A DNA stretch of 39,434 nucleotides. It comes from a virus. Below, piece by piece: positions 12,996-20,768 of this stretch (position 1 is its first letter; each line of letters opens with the position of its first letter). The stretch is taken from positions 1-39,434 of the IMG/VR virus record IMGVR_UViG_3300037247_000643; one strand, 5' to 3'. Made by a program: the position numbers and the translations under genes. The notes under the pieces are model-generated. The model was not told the DNA's origin and did no database searches. It saw only the letters and a program-made list of their open reading frames with translations.

Positions 12996-13628
12996 ATGGA
13001 AAGATCACTAAGTATGGAAGGCGGCTTGGTTGCAAAGAAGATTTCTGCACCGGGGCCGGGCCTAGCCTGGCACTTGCGCAACCGTGCTCGCAAAGCTTAT
13101 TTGTGGGGCCGTATGGTCAATGCTGCAGCGAGACGCTTTAGTAAGTTGACCGGCGTACCTACTATGATTGCTGAACTTGAGGCCCGAAAGATTTGTGCCG
13201 ATGGTAGGGTCATCAATTATGGCACAGTGGCATACCGGGTAGTCACGGATGCTGGTGTTGCCTATATGGTAGATGACTGGGATGGGGGGGCCGACGACAT
13301 TGACGAACTTGACTTCCATGGCTGCGGTACGGGGGTTGGTGGTGAGGCGGTTGGCGATACAGCCCTTGGAGCAGAAAGCACGACAATCCTAAACCCAGAT
13401 AGCACTAGGGCATCAGGCACAAACACACAACCTGCTGCTAATCAGTTTAGAACCATTGTCACACTTACCTTTGATGGAGCAGGCGCTATTACCGAGCATG
13501 GTATTTTCGACCAGGCAGCCACAGGCGGTGGTACGCTTTGGGACCGTAGTGTGTTTTCTGCTATCAACGTAGCCAATGGTGACAGCATTGAATTTACATA
13601 CACACTTACCATCACGAGTGGAGGCTAA
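12996..13628 (+). CDS. Phage structural protein (tail/fibre-associated, conserved)
   Basis: 210 residues; ATG 12996 is behind CGGAGGAAAA. The C-terminal 130 residues follow a pattern common in phage virion proteins: FHGCGTGVGGEAVGDTAL, a Asn-Pro-Asp-Ser-Thr-Arg turn, then ITEHGIFDQAATGGG and INVANGDSIEFTYTLTI. Homologues of this type usually lie among tail or fibre genes. The N-terminal 60 residues are basic and helical. It heads the first structural block behind leader A. Exact place in the virion unknown. Confidence 0.65.
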   Translation: MERSLSMEGGLVAKKISAPGPGLAWHLRNRARKAYLWGRMVNAAARRFSKLTGVPTMIAELEARKICADGRVINYGTVAYRVVTDAGVAYMVDDWDGGADDIDELDFHGCGTGVGGEAVGDTALGAESTTILNPDSTRASGTNTQPAANQFRTIVTLTFDGAGAITEHGIFDQAATGGGTLWDRSVFSAINVANGDSIEFTYTLTITSGG

Positions 13629-13630
13629 AC

Positions 13631-13861
13631 ATGGCCAAACTAAATTGTGTTGCATATACCAGGCTGGACAGGGAAACAGTCGCAGAAGCTGAAGATGGTG
13701 TGCTTGCTGTGCTTGTTGCTGATGCCTTTTGGCTGGAGGGCGAGGAATACGAACTAAGCCCAATAGACGCAGCCGTACTATACAAGTGCTTCCCGGACAA
13801 CTTTGAGCCAGCAGACGATGCAACCGCTGCATTACTTGCGCCACCTGAGGAAAGAGAGTAA
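13631..13861 (+). CDS. Hypothetical acidic protein, 76 aa
   Basis: GTGGAGG precedes ATG 13631. Acidic alpha/beta protein with FWLEGEEYELSPIDAAVLYK and an acidic tail (PADDATAALLAPPEERE). It lies between two structural genes and may be a small virion or assembly protein; unrecognised. Confidence 0.55.
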   Translation: MAKLNCVAYTRLDRETVAEAEDGVLAVLVADAFWLEGEEYELSPIDAAVLYKCFPDNFEPADDATAALLAPPEERE

Positions 13862-13874
13862 TTTAGGACGTGAT

Positions 13875-15404
13875 ATGGCTAGTCCAGTAAAAGAAGCCAA
13901 GCAGGAAGCACAAGCAAGATGGCCGGGGGCCGTTGTCGTCGGGCGTAGCAAGGGTGGTATCAAGCATCTGCACCCCGACGACTTTGCAGCAGGTATGTCG
14001 CCAACAGATATTGGCGCAAGGAATATGATTGACACCCAAGTCGGCGGGCGTGGTTGGCACTTTGGCGATGACCCATTTACCGAGGCCAACGAAGTCGATA
14101 CTGCATGGGTTGATGCAGACCCAGCAGATGCACCCTGGCAAAAGAAGATGGTGCTGGCCGATTACAATGCTTATGCATTTCGTGAGGCAACGCTAGGCTT
14201 CGACCAAGGCCAGCTCATTGAGTATGTTCACCCCGCAAGCGGCGAGACGGTAGCCTTCCAACCCCAACAATTACAGTGGACAAATGATCTGGATCAGATT
14301 AGTGCAGTTGCAGACCCCCAAGCAATAACCGCAACGATTGACGACGACATGCTGACTTGGTTCGGTGCTTATGGTTCTGGCATCGACTTCCAATGGCAAA
14401 CACAGACTGCACGAATGGCAAAGTTTGTCAACATCGCTAGTCTTCAAAACATTACACAACTAATTACGGATGAGGATGACCCTTACTTTGGACAGTATGC
14501 GCCGCCTGAATATATTAGGGATGGCGGCAATCCTATTCTTAGGGTTGAGCTTCTATTTCAGAAGTCAGCGGGCGTTGAAATATGGGTTGATGGCGTTTTG
14601 TGGGATGAGCGAGGAAATAACCCGCAGACGACTTTGAGTAACGTCGAGTTTCGCCTTGCTGGTGTGCCTATTTGGTGGTTCAAGGCTCCAAAGGCGTGGG
14701 ATGAAAATGCCGAAATCTCCCCTACGATGAAACTTCGCAGATCAGGCCCTAATCTATTTGTGGAAATCCTTACACCGTGGTCATGGCTTGAAACCGCAAG
14801 CTATCCTGTGGTTGTCGATGTCACAATAGATTATCAAGTTGGCGCAAGTGCTGATGATGCCAAAGAAAATGATGCGGGGTCAGTCACAATAAATGCGACC
14901 TTTTGGATTGTCAACGAACCCGACGAGTGGCACGGCTTTAGATGGCAGGGCGTAACTATTTCAGATGGCGTGACTATAGATACCGCCTACGTTGAAATGT
15001 ATTACTACCATGCTAACCGAGATGAGCCTGACGTAACAATTGATTTTGAGGATGGCTTGAATCCTGCGGCTTTTACGGCGGGTGTTGGAAACACCGACGT
15101 GTCTGAAAGAACAGGGACAACAACGACCGTCAATTGGGCAGATACGGATTTAGGCGCACCGGGCTTTTTTGGTAGTGCCATAGAGCTAAAAACAATTATC
15201 CAAGAACTAGAAGATAGCTACGATTATTCTGGCGGCGAGGAGATGGTTTGTCGTGTAACACAAAGAACAGGTGCGTCCTCGACCAGAGACTGTGGTCTGA
15301 ATTATTGGGACGCTGACACTGCTGAGGCCGCCAAACTTCATATTGAATATACAGTGGCAGGCGGCACGATATTGCCTCAGATGATGCAGCAGCACGGAGG
15401 ATAG
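13875..15404 (+). CDS. Large virion protein, probable tail/receptor-binding component
   Basis: 509 residues from ATG 13875 (AGGA upstream); the frame continues back to 13803 but inside the previous gene. Beta-rich. The C-terminal 170 residues (FRWQGVTISDGVTIDTAYVE, a ...TTTVNWADTD... segment, AAKLHIEYTV) look like a DNRLRE-type beta-sandwich, in which a strand framework presents variable loops. Codon choice is more even than in the flanking genes (more ATT/ATC than ATA, fewer CTAG). With the next gene it forms a block of different style, possibly acquired as a receptor-binding cassette. Confidence 0.6.
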   Translation: MASPVKEAKQEAQARWPGAVVVGRSKGGIKHLHPDDFAAGMSPTDIGARNMIDTQVGGRGWHFGDDPFTEANEVDTAWVDADPADAPWQKKMVLADYNAYAFREATLGFDQGQLIEYVHPASGETVAFQPQQLQWTNDLDQISAVADPQAITATIDDDMLTWFGAYGSGIDFQWQTQTARMAKFVNIASLQNITQLITDEDDPYFGQYAPPEYIRDGGNPILRVELLFQKSAGVEIWVDGVLWDERGNNPQTTLSNVEFRLAGVPIWWFKAPKAWDENAEISPTMKLRRSGPNLFVEILTPWSWLETASYPVVVDVTIDYQVGASADDAKENDAGSVTINATFWIVNEPDEWHGFRWQGVTISDGVTIDTAYVEMYYYHANRDEPDVTIDFEDGLNPAAFTAGVGNTDVSERTGTTTTVNWADTDLGAPGFFGSAIELKTIIQELEDSYDYSGGEEMVCRVTQRTGASSTRDCGLNYWDADTAEAAKLHIEYTVAGGTILPQMMQQHGG

Positions 15405-16835
15405 ATGATCACCTATCAGATCAAGAAAGCGACGGCCGACGTCTCTGTAGTCATCCGTATTATTGATTCCACCGATGGCACGCCTGAGACTGGCGTGGTC
15501 TTTGACACCGCAGGCATCGATATGGAGTATAGGCGTGAGGGCGCTGTGGTGGTGAGCATCACTGAGGCCACTCTAGCTGCGCTCACTACAGCTCATACGG
15601 CTGGGGGATTCCTGCACATTGGGAATGGCTATTATCGATTGGATCTTCCGGATGCGGCTTGCGCCTCCGGCGTGGATGGCGTAGTCATTGAGGGCACTGT
15701 TACAGGCATGGTGGTAATCGGCTGCTATATTCAGCTCAATGCAATTGCCGATCAGGTTCACGATGCGGCTATCGAGGATCATGACACGCAGGGGACCGCA
15801 GGTTGGGCGATAGCACTTGCCGTCTACGCCGGTCCTGACGGTCCAGGCATATACATCGACAGCGGGGCGGCGAATACAAACACCGTCGTCGGCACCGATG
15901 GTACTGAGATCAATCCTGTCTCGACATTTGTAGCTGCTCGCACGTTGGCTGATGCGCTGGGCCTAAAGATTTACTATCTCGAAGGCAACTCCGACATCAC
16001 ACTTGCGGCTACACATCTTGATTGGGAGTTCATAGGCATTGGTAGTGTGTCCGATAATATCGTCAATCTTGGAAGCCAAGATGCGAGCCGGTCCTTGTTC
16101 CGAAATCTGACACTCGAAGGTACGCAGGGTGGATCAGATAGGATCACCGCACGTGACTGTGCACTTCAAGATCCGGGAGCAGGTGCTACGACACTTCACA
16201 TCTTTGCTGAGAGATGCGGATTCGTTGACGAGATTGAGGTAGACGCAAGCAACGACAATGTGTTCGACCAGTGCTTCTCGTTGGTTGCGGGCACCGCTAC
16301 CCCTGCAATTATTGCAACGGGTGCAGCCGGTACAATATCGGTGAGGCACTACAGCGGCGGGCTGGAATTCAAGTCCCTATCAGCTTCGCACAATGTTACA
16401 TGGGAGGGCATCGGGCAGGTCATCTTCAATGCCAACTGCAACGTAAATGCGAACGTCAGTGTGCGTGGTATCGGTTCGATCACCGATAACACGGCTGGAA
16501 TGGTATCACTAACCGAGACTTCATTGGTCAATATGACCAAGATCAATGCAGTAGCTAGATTGATCAATCCTCAGAAGAACTTGGCCTTCAGCAATATCAC
16601 CTTCGAGATGTATGACAGTACGAACCACAATCCATCTACGGGCTTGACCGTGACTGGCGAGCGGTCAATCGATGGCGGAGCCTTCGCCGCAGTGAGCGGG
16701 GCAATTGCAGAGATCAGCGATGGCACTTACCAGTTTGATGCTGTTGCAGCAGATATGAATGGGGATTTGATTGTGTTCAGATTCTCGGCTGCGAGCACAG
16801 ATGACACCTTTGTCCACGTCAAAACAGCAGCCTAA
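15405..16835 (+). CDS. Putative tail fibre / beta-helix virion protein
   Basis: 476 residues, start directly after the previous stop behind CGGAGG. The N-terminal ~110 residues (DTAGIDMEYRREGA, SITEATLAALTTAHTAGGFL, GYYRLDLPDAA, VVIGCYIQL) match an adaptor-like domain seen in many phage and prophage structural proteins. Residues ~170-380 look like a right-handed beta-helix (regular short strands, NLTLEGTQGG, ARDCALQDPG), typical of fibres and tailspikes. The last ~90 residues form a small beta domain (YDSTNHNPSTGLTVTGERSI). Probably a receptor-binding protein; no catalytic residues can be assigned. Confidence 0.65.
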   Translation: MITYQIKKATADVSVVIRIIDSTDGTPETGVVFDTAGIDMEYRREGAVVVSITEATLAALTTAHTAGGFLHIGNGYYRLDLPDAACASGVDGVVIEGTVTGMVVIGCYIQLNAIADQVHDAAIEDHDTQGTAGWAIALAVYAGPDGPGIYIDSGAANTNTVVGTDGTEINPVSTFVAARTLADALGLKIYYLEGNSDITLAATHLDWEFIGIGSVSDNIVNLGSQDASRSLFRNLTLEGTQGGSDRITARDCALQDPGAGATTLHIFAERCGFVDEIEVDASNDNVFDQCFSLVAGTATPAIIATGAAGTISVRHYSGGLEFKSLSASHNVTWEGIGQVIFNANCNVNANVSVRGIGSITDNTAGMVSLTETSLVNMTKINAVARLINPQKNLAFSNITFEMYDSTNHNPSTGLTVTGERSIDGGAFAAVSGAIAEISDGTYQFDAVAADMNGDLIVFRFSAASTDDTFVHVKTAA

Positions 16836-17644
16836 TGAACTGGATCCGATATTCCATCGGGAACACAAGGGCTCAGGCAACAATGCCACTCAGCATTGGA
16901 GCTCCACAGGTACATGCATCCGGTTCGTCGGGTCCGATATTGCAGGCAATAGCTGGGGTGTTGGCATCCGGTGACCTTGTTGGCATCCAAACACGCAAAA
17001 TAGGCACTGCTTTTACCGGAGCTTTGACATTTGCTGGGGCCTTAGTGCGGCAGACTGTCACAGCTTTCACCGGGGGGATAACACCAAGCGGAACACTATC
17101 TTCCCGCAAGGTGATATTGCAAGCTATAGTTGGGGCACTGACGTTTGCTGGGGCCTTAGCAGGCAAGGGCCTAAAGAGCCTGGCTGGGGGTATTACACCT
17201 GCTGGTAGCCTTACCAATGTTACAGGGACGGCCTTTGTTGGGGTGCTAACATTCGTAGGTGTTCCAGCTAACATGGCCGGGCTTGTATTTACCGGAACAC
17301 TGACAACTGCTGGTGGGCTGGTTGGGAAGGCGGGCAAGGTATTAGCTGGTAGCTTGAGTGCGGCTGGGGCACTGGTTCGTCAGGCACAAAAAATATTAGC
17401 TGCAATCCTAACGACGTCGGCAATCATGGCAGCGGTAAGATCTGGAGCCGCTGCTTTTACCCAAGCAATAACAGGGGCACTTAGCTTTGTTGGGGGTATA
17501 ACTGCGAAACGGGTGTCTTTATATGTGACTGTGCTGCTGTATAAAATCATTGGTAAGAATGTGGGCATAAGCAGGACACCGAGTTCGGATGTTGGCGTGA
17601 AACTAACAATAGCTGAGGACATTGATTTGGAGGATGCACCATGA
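16835..17644 (+). CDS. Tandem-repeat protein (about 18-residue GALTFAGAL-type repeats)
   Basis: 269 residues. Residues about 38-240 are made of roughly ten repeats of 18-22 residues, such as RQTVTAFTGGITPSGTLS, GKGLKSLAGGITPAGSLT and GKAGKVLAGSLSAAGALV: a basic linker, then a small Gly/Ala/Thr strand pair. Repeats like this occur in phage structural loci and would form a solenoid or fibre. The start overlaps the preceding stop (TAATG); ATG 16883 (MPLSIGAP) is an alternative. The end is more ordinary (AKRVSLYVTVLLYKIIGK, then an acidic tail). Function unknown. Confidence 0.6.
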   Translation: MNWIRYSIGNTRAQATMPLSIGAPQVHASGSSGPILQAIAGVLASGDLVGIQTRKIGTAFTGALTFAGALVRQTVTAFTGGITPSGTLSSRKVILQAIVGALTFAGALAGKGLKSLAGGITPAGSLTNVTGTAFVGVLTFVGVPANMAGLVFTGTLTTAGGLVGKAGKVLAGSLSAAGALVRQAQKILAAILTTSAIMAAVRSGAAAFTQAITGALSFVGGITAKRVSLYVTVLLYKIIGKNVGISRTPSSDVGVKLTIAEDIDLEDAP

Positions 17645-17952
17645 GTCTAAAAATACTGGAGGGGCTAGCGGTTGGCGAATACGGCAAAGCTATTACTGTT
17701 ACCTTGGTTGACAGCGCAGATGCAGCGGTGGATGTTAGCGGCTATACAACCTTGAGTGTGGTATGCAGGTTGGGCAAGCGGACCTTGACCGAGGACGCAT
17801 CGTACACTACTGATGGTACGGATGGTAAGGTAACATTTTCGTTTGAGGATGGCGATTTGCGCATACCGGCAGATTGGCGAGCTAGGGTGCATTTGGCCAA
17901 GACTGGCGAGCTAACTAAATCGGATGTGTTCATTATTCGGGTGGAAGACTAG
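17641..17952 (+). CDS. BppU-N-like baseplate/virion protein, 103 aa
   Basis: GGAGG precedes ATG 17641. The pattern GEYGKAITVTLVDSADAAVD, VSGYTTLSVVCRL, DGKVTFSFEDGDLRIPADW, then KTGELTKSDVFIIRVED fits the small Ig-like domain at the N-terminus of siphovirus upper baseplate proteins and related stand-alone phage proteins. Last gene of the first structural block; the second promoter-leader begins two bases after its stop. Confidence 0.65.
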   Translation: MSLKILEGLAVGEYGKAITVTLVDSADAAVDVSGYTTLSVVCRLGKRTLTEDASYTTDGTDGKVTFSFEDGDLRIPADWRARVHLAKTGELTKSDVFIIRVED

Positions 17953-17953
17953 C

Positions 17954-17982
17954 TTGCATAACTGACTGTAATCGGCTATACT
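17954..17982 (+). promoter_or_regulatory. Sigma-70-type promoter of leader B
   Basis: TTGCAT at 17954-17959, 17 bases, TATACT at 17977-17982. AACTG and CAGTT arms flank the -10 region, as CCACCA/TGGTGG do in the leader A promoter. The upstream AGCTTGCA and the ACTGAC spacer start are shared with the first copy. Confidence 0.82.
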
Positions 17983-17988
17983 CAGTGC

Positions 17989-18080
17989 AGTTGGCAGCAC
18001 CCTACCAGGGCAATGCGGCCACTAGGCGGCGTGAAACATAGACACACGGGCCATAAGCGGGCCTGTGTGTTTTTTATTTC
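17989..18080 (+). ncRNA. Leader RNA B: second copy of the structured leader
   Basis: Homologous to leader A (12895-12980). It keeps CACCCTA, GGGCAATGC, GTGAAACA and AGACACACGGGCCA, while the hairpin sequences change in a paired way (CCCT-ACC-AGGG here, CCC-TAGC-GGG there). It ends in a terminator hairpin and T6. It lies between a strong promoter and the protease-capsid gene, so the RNA probably governs capsid-operon transcription in cis or is released as a small RNA. Confidence 0.6.
18038..18076 (+). terminator. Intrinsic terminator inside leader B
   Basis: ACACAC-G-GGCC, loop ATAAGCG, GGCC-T-GTGTGT, then T run: eleven pairs. It differs from the leader A hairpin in the loop and inner pairs but keeps the stem, and again sits just ahead of the gene's SD (AGGAGG at 18092-18097). 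Confidence 0.82.
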
Positions 18081-18102
18081 TCTAACGGGCCAGGAGGCGA
18101 GT

Positions 18103-20697
18103 TTGAAAAAGACGGAGGCCAATATTGATGACATAAGAGGCGCAATACGCCAAGCGTTTGACGAGCAGTTTTTGAAACAGCCGGATGGTAAGTGGCGGGA
18201 TGGTTGGGTTACGGATGTGCATGTATCCCTAGAGGGCGAACAAGACGACCATATTATTGCTTACTATGATGGCGATGCCTACAAAATTGCATACACGGTT
18301 GAGGGCGATAAGGAGGAAGATGAAAGCTATACCTTTGAAGCCCAATTGGACTGGGTAAAAGTCAAGAAAGCCAAGCCGGAATGGATAGCAGTGCAAGAGT
18401 CCATTTTTGCCAGCATTGGTAATATGCGTGAGGCCAAGGCGGGCGTTGCCAAAGGCACTGAATGGGAAATAACTGTTATTGGGCCGGAGGGCAATGATGG
18501 GCTGGTAGAAGTAGACGGTAAGCTGCACATACGCAGCAAAAACCAGCGGCTATACCTGGCAGAAGGTTTGCAAGAATCTGCACATCTGTTTGATGACATA
18601 AAGGTATACGATAATCATCTCACAGACGAGGAGTTTGAAAAGCGGCAAGGCATGCGTAGCGTGGTTACTGAATGGTTGGGCGTGCTTACCGGCGTGAAGT
18701 GGGACGAGGCAGCTAGCGCAATCGTAGGTACATTGAAGTTGGTTGATGCCAAGCTACGTGAGAAGTTGGTGGCTGCTAAGGAAGCTAATGTGTTGCACAC
18801 CATTGGCCTATCTATTGATGCAACTGGTATTGGTGTGCAGAAGGAAATCAATGGCACGGTAATGGACGTGGTTGAGAAGATTACCAGGGCCATATCTGTA
18901 GACGTAGTGGCTGACCCAGCAGCAGGCGGGCGGCTAATAAAGTTGCTGGCGGCAGAAAAGCTAGCTGCGGAGGAAAACATGGAAAGATCGGAAATAGTTG
19001 CATTGCTTGAGGAACTCTTGGGCGATAAGTTTGCGGAGTGGAGCGAGAATATCGCTGCACGTACCGACGAACAGCTCAAGGCGTTGGTTGAGCAATTGCA
19101 AGGCGAGCCGGGAGACGAAAATGATCCCGATGGGAACGAACCGGCAGATGATCCGGTGGAGCCTGTAGCAGACCCGGTTGAGGCAGACGCTGTAACTGAA
19201 GCGGCATCCTTGGTTGGCGAAGCACAGAAACTCTTGGACGAGGCAAAGCGGGAACGTGAGCTAGCTGCCTGTGGCACAATGCTGCATACGCAGTTGGGCG
19301 AGAGCGGACTGCCTGGGCCTGTGCGCTCCAAGATTACTGACAGCTTTGAGAACAAAGTGTTCACTGCTGAGGAACTCGAAACCGAAATCGAAAGCTACCG
19401 CAAGATTTTTGTGGGTATGGCTGACGATGGAGTGCGGGTGCCTGAGTCGTATACGGGCAAGCAAATTAGCGTTGGGTTGAACGAAGCTGAAAAGGCTGAG
19501 TTGGCCTTCCTGCGTTTGGTTGCTGGTAAAACCGAGTTCGACAATATTGTTGGAAGCGATAAAGACGTCAAGGACTATGGCGTGCGAGCGATTGAGGCAT
19601 ACCAAAAGGCTGGAAAGCCTGTGCTGCCTCGAGCTACCCGCTTGAGCGAATGGTACTACGACGTTAGTGGTGACTTGGATGCGGCATATGATGGCTTTGC
19701 TGGTGCAAACCGAAGGCTATCAGAAGCTACTGGTACCACGGCCAGCTTGACCAGCATTGTGAAAAATACCGTGAACTTGCTCTTGGCGAACGACTATGCC
19801 AAGCGGCAGCAGTGGTGGGAACCAATCGTGAAGCAGGAAGACGTGGACACGCTTGACCAGGCTACATTGGTGCGTGTGCATGGTTTGAATACGTTGAGCC
19901 GGGTGCAGGAAGGTGGCACCTATCAGGAGCTAACGTGGGCAGACGAAGAAGAAACGGCTAGCTATATCAAGAAAGGTAACTTCATTGGTATAACCTTGGA
20001 GACCTTCTTGCAGGACAAGCTTGCAACATTGCGGACCATTCCTAATCGCTTGAGCGTTTCCTGGTACAACACCGTTTCTTCGTTGGTTAGTGCGGTGTTT
20101 ACGACCAACACAGCGGCTGGGCCGGTGCTTGGTGATTCCGGAGCACTGTTCAATGCCACAGCCTTGACGACCACAGGCGGCCATGCCAACCTGGGGACCA
20201 CTGCACTTAGCTATGCTGAGTTCAACGTAGCTAAACGTGCTATGCAGAAGCAGACCGACCAAGTGCTGGGCGTTGGGCAGCGATTGCTCCTCAGACCTCG
20301 CTACTTGCTTATTCCGGTTGACCTGGAGAACACTGGAGATGAAATACGTGACTCCGAGTTGGTGCCTGGTGAGAGTGGCGGCGCAACAACTGGCGGGCAG
20401 ATCCAAACCGTCAACTCACTGCGGGGAACGTTTGATATTATCCCCGTGCCAGACTGGACCGATACAGACAATTGGGCGCTAGTTGCAGACCCGGTGCTGA
20501 ACCCGGCCATTTGGCTCATTTGGTTGCGTGGGCGACGCACGCCTGAGATCTATTCCGCTGAGGACGAGCGCAGCGGGGCAATGTTTACCAATGACACACT
20601 TCGATTCAAGGTGCGGCAGTTCGGGTTTGAATTTAGCTCCACCTACCAGTGTGCGCCAGTGAGTGACTTCCGAGCACTCTATAAGGAGAACGTCTAA
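18103..20697 (+). CDS. Fused prohead protease, scaffold and major capsid protein
   Basis: 864 residues from TTG 18103 with AGGAGG five bases upstream; an ATG at 18013 in frame lies inside the leader terminator. Residues 1-110 form an N-terminal domain found on some prohead proteases. Residues 120-285 carry the protease, with VYDNHLT (His172), HTIGLSIDA (Ser237) and AISVDVVADPAAGG. Residues 293-430 are an acidic coiled-coil scaffold-like region. The remainder is an HK97-type capsid protein (VQEGGTYQELTWADEEETAS, then LRPRYLLIPVDLE and PEIYSAEDERSG). After assembly the protease would cut the fusion. ATG 18979 with its own SD probably also yields the scaffold-capsid part alone. Confidence 0.85.
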   Translation: MKKTEANIDDIRGAIRQAFDEQFLKQPDGKWRDGWVTDVHVSLEGEQDDHIIAYYDGDAYKIAYTVEGDKEEDESYTFEAQLDWVKVKKAKPEWIAVQESIFASIGNMREAKAGVAKGTEWEITVIGPEGNDGLVEVDGKLHIRSKNQRLYLAEGLQESAHLFDDIKVYDNHLTDEEFEKRQGMRSVVTEWLGVLTGVKWDEAASAIVGTLKLVDAKLREKLVAAKEANVLHTIGLSIDATGIGVQKEINGTVMDVVEKITRAISVDVVADPAAGGRLIKLLAAEKLAAEENMERSEIVALLEELLGDKFAEWSENIAARTDEQLKALVEQLQGEPGDENDPDGNEPADDPVEPVADPVEADAVTEAASLVGEAQKLLDEAKRERELAACGTMLHTQLGESGLPGPVRSKITDSFENKVFTAEELETEIESYRKIFVGMADDGVRVPESYTGKQISVGLNEAEKAELAFLRLVAGKTEFDNIVGSDKDVKDYGVRAIEAYQKAGKPVLPRATRLSEWYYDVSGDLDAAYDGFAGANRRLSEATGTTASLTSIVKNTVNLLLANDYAKRQQWWEPIVKQEDVDTLDQATLVRVHGLNTLSRVQEGGTYQELTWADEEETASYIKKGNFIGITLETFLQDKLATLRTIPNRLSVSWYNTVSSLVSAVFTTNTAAGPVLGDSGALFNATALTTTGGHANLGTTALSYAEFNVAKRAMQKQTDQVLGVGQRLLLRPRYLLIPVDLENTGDEIRDSELVPGESGGATTGGQIQTVNSLRGTFDIIPVPDWTDTDNWALVADPVLNPAIWLIWLRGRRTPEIYSAEDERSGAMFTNDTLRFKVRQFGFEFSSTYQCAPVSDFRALYKENV
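18979..20697 (+). CDS. Probable internal in-frame product: scaffold-major capsid protein
   Basis: ATG 18979 (Met293 of the fusion) is preceded by CGGAGGA at 18968-18974, an SD stronger than that of many separate genes here. It sits exactly at the junction between protease and scaffold domains. It would give a 572-residue scaffold-capsid protein without protease, comparable to lambda C/Nu3, where an internal start makes scaffold within the protease gene. This would solve the stoichiometry problem of a one-to-one protease-capsid fusion. Start inferred from sequence only. Confidence 0.6.
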   Translation: MERSEIVALLEELLGDKFAEWSENIAARTDEQLKALVEQLQGEPGDENDPDGNEPADDPVEPVADPVEADAVTEAASLVGEAQKLLDEAKRERELAACGTMLHTQLGESGLPGPVRSKITDSFENKVFTAEELETEIESYRKIFVGMADDGVRVPESYTGKQISVGLNEAEKAELAFLRLVAGKTEFDNIVGSDKDVKDYGVRAIEAYQKAGKPVLPRATRLSEWYYDVSGDLDAAYDGFAGANRRLSEATGTTASLTSIVKNTVNLLLANDYAKRQQWWEPIVKQEDVDTLDQATLVRVHGLNTLSRVQEGGTYQELTWADEEETASYIKKGNFIGITLETFLQDKLATLRTIPNRLSVSWYNTVSSLVSAVFTTNTAAGPVLGDSGALFNATALTTTGGHANLGTTALSYAEFNVAKRAMQKQTDQVLGVGQRLLLRPRYLLIPVDLENTGDEIRDSELVPGESGGATTGGQIQTVNSLRGTFDIIPVPDWTDTDNWALVADPVLNPAIWLIWLRGRRTPEIYSAEDERSGAMFTNDTLRFKVRQFGFEFSSTYQCAPVSDFRALYKENV

Positions 20698-20708
20698 ACT
20701 TAGGCGAA

Positions 20709-20753
20709 CCCCTTAGCTAGAAAATAACAAGGGGGCTGGGCAACTGGCCCCCT
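20709..20753 (+). promoter_or_regulatory. Attenuator-like hairpin pair after the capsid gene
   Basis: The hairpin AGGGGGC...GCCCCCT (20730-20736/20747-20753) overlaps an alternative pairing CCCCTT/AAGGGG (20709-20714/20729-20734). The two cannot form together. The downstream hairpin is followed by TGTTT, a weak U tract, so it is probably a leaky terminator or RNA-stability element reducing expression of genes behind the capsid gene. The SD of the next gene (TTTGGAGGA) lies just after it. Confidence 0.55.
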
Positions 20754-20768
20754 GTTTGGAGGACTGTA

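Noticed and set aside
18013-18102. N-terminal extension of the protease-capsid fusion
   Set aside because: The ATG is in the leader RNA and the reading passes through the terminator hairpin; TTG 18103 with AGGAGG is better.
18615-19364. 249-residue minus-strand ORF
   Set aside because: It mirrors the protease-scaffold region, has Ser/Ala-rich low-complexity composition, no SD, and lies opposite a well supported gene.
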